Source of the DNA: Actinomycetota bacterium
GTDB lineage: Bacteria; Actinomycetota; Acidimicrobiia; Acidimicrobiales; AC-35
Assembly: GCA_005884125.1 (NCBI GenBank)
Contig: VAXP01000009.1
Coordinates: forward strand, 1 to 39,138
Direction: 5' to 3'
Length of the DNA stretch: 39,138 nucleotides
The notes under the pieces were generated by a model. That model was not told the origin of the DNA, searched no databases, and saw only the letters and a program-made list of their open reading frames with translations. Both the position numbers and the translations under genes were made by a program. Positions within the stretch are counted from its first letter, which is position 1. Each line of letters starts with the position of its first letter. Shown in pieces: positions 33,651-39,138 of the stretch.

Positions 33651-35432
33651 CTAAGCCATTTGCCCCCCGGTCGGCCCGCCGGGCCGCCCGCGATGGGCAC
33701 GGCGGGTGCCCCGGAGACGGGCCGGCCGCCAGCCCGGCTGGGCCTCCTCGTGGGCGAACTGCTGGCGCCGGGCCCGCAGGATGTCGGTGCGGGTGCAGAT
33801 GCCCAACAGCCGATCACCGGCGATCACCGGGAGGTGCTCGATCTGCTCCTCCAGCAGGCGCCGGAGGGCCTCGATCACGAGGTCGTCGGGTCTGACGGCG
33901 ACGACCTCGCCGGTGGCCACCTCACCCAGGACCTGGTCGTCGCTCCAGCCGGCCCGCAGGAGGTCGCCCCGGGCCACGATGCCGACGCAACGTCCGTCGT
34001 CGTCGAGGACGGGGTAGGCGCCGTGGCCGTTGGAGCCGAAGCGGGCGGCCACCGTGGCCACGGTGTCGCCGACGTGGACGGTCTCGACCTCCGGCGTCAT
34101 GACGGTGGCCACCCTGGTCGTGCCCAGCACGTCGGCGTGGTAGTCGGCCGGCACCCGCAGCCCGCGCCGGGTGAGCTTCTCGGTCATGATGCTGTCTTTC
34201 ATGGTGTAGCTGGCCACCAGGTCGGCGATCACGCTCGCCAGCATCAAGGGCAGGATGGCGTTGTAGTCGCGGGTCAGCTCGAACAGGAACACGATCGAGG
34301 CGAAGGTCGCCCGGGTGCAGGCGCCGAAGGTGGCGGCCATGGCAACCAGGGCGAAGGCGCCCGGCGACAGGTGGGCCCAGGGGAAGGCCCGGTCCGCCAG
34401 GTTGCCCATGAGGGCCCCAAAGGAGCCGCTGATCAGGAGGATGGGCGCGAGGGTTCCGCCCGAGGTGCCCGACGCCAGCGCCACCCACCAGGCCGCCAGC
34501 TTGGCCAGGGCCAGGGCGGCCAGGAGGGAGAGCCCGAGGTGGCCGCCCAGGACCTGGCCGATCTGGTCGTAGCCCACCCCCAGCACCCGGGGTAGGGCCA
34601 GCCCGACGGAGGCGAAGCCCACCGCGCCGATGGCCGGCCACCAGAACTCCGACACGGGCAGGCGGCGGAAGCCGCTCTCGACCAGGAACAGCCCCTTGTT
34701 GATGACCACGGCGAGCAGACCGCAGGCCAAGCCCAGAGGCACGTAGAAGGGCAGCTTGGACAGCCCGGCGAAGTTGTGGTGGGGGACGGCGAAGAGCGGC
34801 CCCGTGCCGAAGAGGGCCGAGTGCATCCCCGCGGCCACGCTGGACGCCACCACCAGCGGGACGAAGGCGCGGGTGGAGAACTCGAAGAGCAACAGCTCGA
34901 TGGCGAGCACCACCGACGCCAGCGGAGCCCCGAAGGTGGCCGCCATGCCCGCCGCCGCACCGGAGGCCAGCAGGATCTTGCGCTCGCTGGGCGACACGGG
35001 CACGACCTGGCCCACGAGCGAACCGAGGGCGCCGCCGGTGACGATGATGGGCCCCTCGGCGCCGAAGGGACCCCCGGTGCCGATGGCGATGGCCGCGGAG
35101 AGGGGCTTGGCCAGTGCCGTCCGCGGCGCGATGCGGCTCTGCTTGGTGAGGATCGCCTCCATGGCCTCCGGGATCCCGTGGCCCCTGATGACCGGCGCCC
35201 ACCGGGCCATGACCGCCACCACCATGGCCCCGCCCACGGCGACGAGGACCACCGTCGGGCTGCGGTGGAGGTGGGCGAAGGAGGGCAGGTTCCATCCCAC
35301 CCGATGGAAGAACGCCAGATTCGTGAGCAGGGCGATGAGATGGACGAGGACATAGGCGGCCGCGCCACCGCCCACCCCGATCACCGCCGCCAGCGCGGCC
35401 AGGAGGACGAGCCGGCGGGGGGAGGTGACCAC
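33651..35432 (-). CDS. CLC-type chloride channel/transporter with CBS pair
   Basis: A 593-residue CLC protein: ten or more helices (about 1-420) followed by two CBS domains (about 435-560), which sense nucleotides. Selectivity elements are GHGIPEAMEAI (Ser of the usual GSGIP replaced by His), GPFGAEGPIIVTGGALGS with the gating Glu, and GTSGGTLAPILLISG. The His substitution may change anion preference. GTG 35432 is separated from the divergent marR by a few bases. A -10 candidate (TACGAT, minus strand 35446-35451) lies in the shared operator. The C-terminal 30 residues are basic. Confidence 0.92.
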   Translation of the reverse strand: MVTSPRRLVLLAALAAVIGVGGGAAAYVLVHLIALLTNLAFFHRVGWNLPSFAHLHRSPTVVLVAVGGAMVVAVMARWAPVIRGHGIPEAMEAILTKQSRIAPRTALAKPLSAAIAIGTGGPFGAEGPIIVTGGALGSLVGQVVPVSPSERKILLASGAAAGMAATFGAPLASVVLAIELLLFEFSTRAFVPLVVASSVAAGMHSALFGTGPLFAVPHHNFAGLSKLPFYVPLGLACGLLAVVINKGLFLVESGFRRLPVSEFWWPAIGAVGFASVGLALPRVLGVGYDQIGQVLGGHLGLSLLAALALAKLAAWWVALASGTSGGTLAPILLISGSFGALMGNLADRAFPWAHLSPGAFALVAMAATFGACTRATFASIVFLFELTRDYNAILPLMLASVIADLVASYTMKDSIMTEKLTRRGLRVPADYHADVLGTTRVATVMTPEVETVHVGDTVATVAARFGSNGHGAYPVLDDDGRCVGIVARGDLLRAGWSDDQVLGEVATGEVVAVRPDDLVIEALRRLLEEQIEHLPVIAGDRLLGICTRTDILRARRQQFAHEEAQPGWRPARLRGTRRAHRGRPGGPTGGQMA

Positions 35433-35443
35433 GACCAGAAATG

Positions 35444-35460
35444 ATATCGTACTACGACAT
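35444..35460. promoter_or_regulatory. Bidirectional operator/-10 element between clc and marR
   Basis: ATATCGTACTACGACAT is an inverted repeat (7 of 8 arm positions match, one central base). It contains TATCGT (35445-35450) 8 nt before ATG 35459 for marR, and minus-strand TACGAT (35446-35451) for the clc gene. One MarR dimer here could silence both directions. Confidence 0.5.
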
Positions 35461-35884
35461 GTCTCCGTCGCTCTCGGCTGAGGACTACACCGGCCTGCTC
35501 GAGTTCCGCGACTCCGTGCGCCGGTTCCTGCACTGGAGCGAGCAGCTCGCTCTGGCTTCCGGTGTCACCCCCGCCCAGCACCAGCTGCTGCTGGCCATCC
35601 GGGGCCACGCATCGGGACCCCCCACCATCGGCGAGGTCGCCGGTCACCTCCTGCTGCGCCACCACAGCGTCGTGGGCCTGGTGGACCGGGCCGAGCACGC
35701 CGGGCTGCTCGAGCGGCGGGTCGACCCCGGCGACGGCCGGGTCGTCCGCCTCCAGCTCACCCCGACGGGCCTGCGCCGGCTCGAGGCCCTGGCCGCGGCC
35801 CATCTGGAGGAGATCGAAGGCCCCGGGCCCCACCTGCGACCGGTGCGGGACGCCCTGGGGGGCCGCGCGAAGCTGCGCGGGTGA
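35459..35884 (+). CDS. MarR family transcriptional regulator
   Basis: A 141-residue winged-helix repressor. Segments are LLEFRDSVRRFLHWSEQLALASG, VTPAQHQLLLAIRGH, PTIGEVAGHLLLRHHSVVGLVDRAEHAGLLERR and DGRVVRLQLTPTGLRRLEAL, which is standard MarR order. No cysteine is present, so a small ligand rather than thiol oxidation is the likely signal. An ATG at 35441 would add six residues but lies within the operator; ATG 35459 fits the TATCGT hexamer 8 nt upstream. It overlaps the S9 peptidase gene by 4 nt (GTGA), so regulator and peptidase are co-expressed. Confidence 0.9.
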   Translation: MSPSLSAEDYTGLLEFRDSVRRFLHWSEQLALASGVTPAQHQLLLAIRGHASGPPTIGEVAGHLLLRHHSVVGLVDRAEHAGLLERRVDPGDGRVVRLQLTPTGLRRLEALAAAHLEEIEGPGPHLRPVRDALGGRAKLRG

Positions 35885-38118
35885 CCACGCCGCTCCCGTC
35901 CCCGCCCAGCCCGGCGCCCAGGCCCGTGATCCTGCGGGCGCACGGCGACGAGCGGGTGGACGAGTGGTACTGGCTGCGCGACCGCGCCGACCCCGCCGTC
36001 GTCGAGCACCTGGAGGCGGAGAACGCCTACACCGCGGCGGTGACGGCCGCCAACGAGGCCCTCAAGCAGTCGCTCTTCGAGGAGATCGTCTCCCACATCC
36101 AGGAGACCGACCTCAGCGTGCCCGCCCGCAAGGGACCGTGGTGGTACTACACCCGCACCGTCGAGGGGATGCAGTACCCCGTCCACTGCCGGCTCCCGGC
36201 GGCCGCGACCTCCGAGGCCGGGGCCTACGAGCGGCCCCCGGAGGTGGGATCCGGACCGCCTCCCGCGGGCGAGCGCGTCCTGGTCGACGAGAACGCCGAG
36301 GCCGGCGGGCACGAGTTCTTCGCGCTGGGGGCCTTCTCCGTCAGCCCCGACCACTCTGTGCTCGCCTACGCGGTCGACACCACCGGCGGCGAGCGCTTCA
36401 GCCTGCGCTTCCGCGACCTGGAGACGGGATCCGACCACCTCGAGACGGTCGAGGACACCTACTACGGCGTGGCCTGGGCCAAGAACGACCGCACCGTGTT
36501 CTACACCCGCCCCGACGCTGCGATGCGCCCGTACCAGCTGTGGCGCCACCGCCTGGGCGCCGATCCCGGTCGGGACGAGCTGCTCTTCCAGGAGGACGAC
36601 GAGCACTTCTTCCTGGAGGTCTCGCGCACCAAAGACCACGCCTTCGTGGTCCTCCACCTCTCCAGCAAGCTCACCTCCGAGGTCCACGTCCTCGACGCGG
36701 CCGATCCCGAAGGCTCCTTCCGCGTGATCGCCCCCCGCCGCCCCGGGGTCGAATACGCCGTCGAGCACCACGGCGGGCGCTTCCTGATCGCGACCAACGC
36801 CGACGGCGCCACCAACTTCAAGCTGGTCGAGGCGCCCGTGGATGACCCCGGGCCGGCGCAGTGGCGCGACATCGTCCCCCACCGGACCGAGATCCGCCTC
36901 GAGGACGTGGAGGTCTTCGCCCGCCACCTCGTGGTCTCCGAGCGGGCCGGCGGCATGGCCCGCCTCAGGGTCCTGGGACTTGACGGGGCCGAGGCCCACG
37001 TGGTCGAGCAGCCCGAGGCCGTGGGCACCACCTGGGCGGGGGAGAACCATGAGGTGGACAGCGGCGTGCTGCGCTGCGGCTACGGCAGCCTGGTGACGCC
37101 CCGCACCGTGCTCGACTACGACCTCGACCGGCGCGAGCGAATCGTGCTCAAGCAGGAGCCGGTTCTGGGCGGCTACGACCCGTCCGCCTACGCCACCGAA
37201 CGGCTGTGGGCCACCGCGGCCGACGGCGCCCGCATCCCCATCTCGATCGTCTACAGGCGGGACCGGCCCCGCGACCGCCCCGGCCCCGCCCTCCTCTACG
37301 GCTACGGGTCCTACGAGGCCTCCATGGACCCGCTCTTCCGGGCCACCCGGCTGCCCCTGCTCGACCGCGGCTTCGTCTTCGCCATCGCCCACGTGCGCGG
37401 GGGCGGCGAGCTGGGGCGGCCCTGGTACGAGCAGGGCAAGCTGCTGCACAAGCGCAACACCTTCGGCGACTTCATCGCCGCGGCCGAGCACCTGGTGGCC
37501 CAGGGCTGGACGGCGCCCGAGCTCCTGGCCGCCCGGGGCGGCAGCGCCGGCGGGATGCTCATGGGCGCGGTGGCCAACCTCAGGCCCGACCTCTTCGCCG
37601 CCATCGTGGCCGAGGTCCCCTTCGTCGACTGCCTCACCACCATCCTGGACGAGACGCTGCCCCTCACGGTCACGGAGTGGGAGGAGTGGGGCAACCCCGT
37701 CGACGACGCCGAGGTCTACGCCTACATGAAGTCGTACTCCCCCTACGACAACGTGGCCGCCCACCCCTACCCCCGCCTCCTGGTGACGGCGGGGCTGAAC
37801 GACCCACGCGTGAGCTACTGGGAGCCGGCCAAGTGGGTGCTGCGCCTGCGCCGGCGCAAGACCGACACCCACCCCGTGCTGCTCAAGACCGAGCTGGGCG
37901 CGGGGCACATGGGCCCCTCCGGGCGCTATGAGGCCTGGCGCGACGAGGCCTTCGTGCTCTCCTTCGTGCTCGACGCCCTGGGGCTGACCGGCGCCGGCGC
38001 ACCCGCCGGCGCCGAAGAGCTCAGCGGTCCGACCCCGGGTCCTGCTCCGGTCGCGCCGGCGAGGAGTGGGACTGGTGTGGACCGGGCCGGGCCTCCCCGG
38101 CAGGCGACGCCGGGCTGA
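35881..38118 (+). CDS. ptrB: S9A prolyl oligopeptidase family peptidase (oligopeptidase B-like)
   Basis: A 745-residue cytoplasmic serine peptidase. The N-terminal half is a beta-propeller (about 75-420), and the catalytic alpha/beta domain follows. The triad is Ser555 in GGSAGGMLMG, Asp641 in GLNDPRVSYW and His676 in GAGHMGPSGRY. VYAYMKSYSPYDNV and SYWEPAKW are typical of oligopeptidase B, which cleaves after Arg/Lys in short peptides. Nearly 50 Pro/Gly/Ala-rich residues at the C-terminus exceed the usual family end. They are encoded where the gene runs about 98 bp over the convergent ftsH-like gene. It is co-transcribed with marR. Confidence 0.92.
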   Translation: MTTPLPSPPSPAPRPVILRAHGDERVDEWYWLRDRADPAVVEHLEAENAYTAAVTAANEALKQSLFEEIVSHIQETDLSVPARKGPWWYYTRTVEGMQYPVHCRLPAAATSEAGAYERPPEVGSGPPPAGERVLVDENAEAGGHEFFALGAFSVSPDHSVLAYAVDTTGGERFSLRFRDLETGSDHLETVEDTYYGVAWAKNDRTVFYTRPDAAMRPYQLWRHRLGADPGRDELLFQEDDEHFFLEVSRTKDHAFVVLHLSSKLTSEVHVLDAADPEGSFRVIAPRRPGVEYAVEHHGGRFLIATNADGATNFKLVEAPVDDPGPAQWRDIVPHRTEIRLEDVEVFARHLVVSERAGGMARLRVLGLDGAEAHVVEQPEAVGTTWAGENHEVDSGVLRCGYGSLVTPRTVLDYDLDRRERIVLKQEPVLGGYDPSAYATERLWATAADGARIPISIVYRRDRPRDRPGPALLYGYGSYEASMDPLFRATRLPLLDRGFVFAIAHVRGGGELGRPWYEQGKLLHKRNTFGDFIAAAEHLVAQGWTAPELLAARGGSAGGMLMGAVANLRPDLFAAIVAEVPFVDCLTTILDETLPLTVTEWEEWGNPVDDAEVYAYMKSYSPYDNVAAHPYPRLLVTAGLNDPRVSYWEPAKWVLRLRRRKTDTHPVLLKTELGAGHMGPSGRYEAWRDEAFVLSFVLDALGLTGAGAPAGAEELSGPTPGPAPVAPARSGTGVDRAGPPRQATPG

Positions 38119-39138
38119 TCGCGGCCTCACCCATGGCCAGCTCCCCCAGCCCGGTGATGGCCACCTCGGCGGGGACGGCCTCGCACGGTACGACCTCGGA
38201 GGCGGCCACGGCCCGGCTGGCGGCGACGGCCTGGGGCTGCTGGCGCAGGTCGATGACCGCCGCGGGCGCGGGCGCGCCGCCACCGGCTCCGGCCACCGAG
38301 GCGATCACATCGGTGATCTCCTCGCCTATGAGCTCCTCCCGGGCCAGCAGGGCGTCCCGCAACGCCTCCACCACGTGGCGGTTGTCCTCCAGCATGGTCC
38401 GCACCGAGTCCCGGGCCCCGGAGAGGATGCCCTCGACGGCCTCCTTGCCCTCGTCGGTCGAGATGACCTTGGCCACGGTATTGGCACCGCCCGGGGTGAG
38501 AACCGCCTCGTAGGAGATGAGGGATCCGGCCATGCCGAAGGTCCCGACCATCTGGGCCGCGGCCGACGTGGCCGCCTGCAGGTCCCCGGCCACGCCCGAG
38601 CTCGTCTCCCCGAAGAAGAGCTCCTCGGCCACCATGCCGCCGAAGGCGATCTCTATGAGCGAGGAGATCTCCGACTGGCTCTTGGTGAAGCGCTCCTCGA
38701 TCTCCGAGTGGGCCAGCAGGCCCAGTGCCTCGCGGCGCTTGATGATCGACAGCACCTCGAGCTTGCGGCTCTTCCCCACCAGCCAGGCCACGGTGGCGTG
38801 CCCGGCCTCGTGGGTGGCGATCGTGCGCCTCTCGGCCTCGGGGTACTCGACCGGCTGGGCCAGACCGATCTCCTCGGTCATCTTGGCCTGCTGGATGTCG
38901 CCCCACGAGAGACGCTCGGCCCCCCGGCGCAGGGCCCAGACCAGGGCCTCGTCGAGCAGGTGCTCGATCATCACAGGTGAGTACCCGAAGGTCATGGCCG
39001 CCAGCGTCGAGCGCCTCTCGGGGTCGTCGAGCTCGGGGTCGTGGGCCTTCTTGGACAGGTAGTAGTCGAAGATCTCCCGACGCCCGGCCCGAGAGGGCAG
39101 ATCGAAGTAGATGGAGCGGTCGAAGCGGCCCGGGCGCA
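38021..39138 (-). CDS. FtsH-like ATP-dependent zinc metalloprotease, C-terminal part (cut by window edge)
   Basis: The visible 372 residues begin inside the AAA+ domain with RPGRFDRSIYFDLPSRAGR, the second region of homology, and run to the stop. The zinc site is HEAGH, in IATHEAGHATVAWLVG, and the third ligand is the Asp of SSGVAGDLQAATSAAAQMV. FtsH proteins unfold and degrade membrane and cytoplasmic proteins. The sequence diverges from housekeeping FtsH (for example LIEIAFGGMVAEELFFGETSS is close, but the region before HEAGH is unusual), so it may be an accessory paralogue. A long Ala/Pro tail of about 80 residues ends it. The 3' ends of this gene and the S9 gene overlap. Confidence 0.88.
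   Translation of the reverse strand, partial: RPGRFDRSIYFDLPSRAGRREIFDYYLSKKAHDPELDDPERRSTLAAMTFGYSPVMIEHLLDEALVWALRRGAERLSWGDIQQAKMTEEIGLAQPVEYPEAERRTIATHEAGHATVAWLVGKSRKLEVLSIIKRREALGLLAHSEIEERFTKSQSEISSLIEIAFGGMVAEELFFGETSSGVAGDLQAATSAAAQMVGTFGMAGSLISYEAVLTPGGANTVAKVISTDEGKEAVEGILSGARDSVRTMLEDNRHVVEALRDALLAREELIGEEITDVIASVAGAGGGAPAPAAVIDLRQQPQAVAASRAVAASEVVPCEAVPAEVAITGLGELAMGEAAISPASPAGEARPGPHQSHSSPARPEQDPGSDR

Noticed and set aside
35644-38283. Long minus-strand open frame opposite marR and the S9 peptidase
   Set aside because: It shadows genes with complete catalytic motifs; no family features in the translation.

Overview
This is chromosomal DNA of a GC-rich actinobacterium (about 70% GC by eye). 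An Acidimicrobiia-like lineage is my best guess. The grounds are a Rieske gene between sufD and sufC, an F420-type (Ddn-like) reductase, a DUF2993/LmeA-type envelope protein and many apparently leaderless starts. No rRNA, tRNA, CRISPR array or prophage was seen. Coding density is very high and no gene-free stretch exceeds about 200 bases.

Layout. 1-1090: the N-terminal half of a TnpB-like gene running off the left edge, an AT-rich hairpin, and an SRPBCC gene. 1107-5105: M3 oligoendopeptidase and a glycogen-debranching-type enzyme. 5243-9332: sufC1-sufS-sufU, then a [3Fe-4S] ferredoxin and its FAD reductase. 9346-12484: alpha/beta hydrolase with a luciferase-like monooxygenase, and an L,D-transpeptidase. 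12508-15840: sufD-Rieske-sufC2 (minus strand) behind phzF. 15917-22597: a dienoyl-CoA isomerase-like crotonase, a Cys4 mini-protein, a Thr-rich anchored protein, two Fluc/CrcB subunits, a Ddn-like reductase, a small dimeric-barrel protein, an LVIVD-repeat exported protein, a nucleosidase and a DUF1614 membrane protein. 22604-26836: sulfate ABC importer (cysA-cysW-cysT-binding protein) behind a cysteine-free Rrf2 regulator. 26879-29725: LmeA-like protein, a SnoaL remnant, an FKBP lipoprotein and sufB. 29898-33616: a heterodimeric ABC exporter. 33651-38118: CLC chloride channel, divergent MarR regulator and an S9 oligopeptidase. 38021-39138: the C-terminal part of an FtsH-like protease.

How it fits together. 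The unifying theme is sulfur and Fe-S metabolism. All core SUF components (B, C twice, D, S, U, plus the Rieske protein) lie within 25 kb but in three separate loci, although actinobacteria normally carry them as one operon. The sufC1 and sufB loci share a 30-bp upstream element (23 of 30 positions identical) found nowhere else that I noticed in the window. It is the best candidate here for an undescribed regulatory system. Sulfate uptake and a CymR-like Rrf2 regulator sit between the loci. A second theme is start-site architecture: at least nine first-of-operon genes have a TANNNT -10 hexamer 6-8 nt before the start codon (leaderless pattern), and two genes seem to use CTG behind a good Shine-Dalgarno sequence. 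Function calls rest on remembered family motifs; no database search was run.
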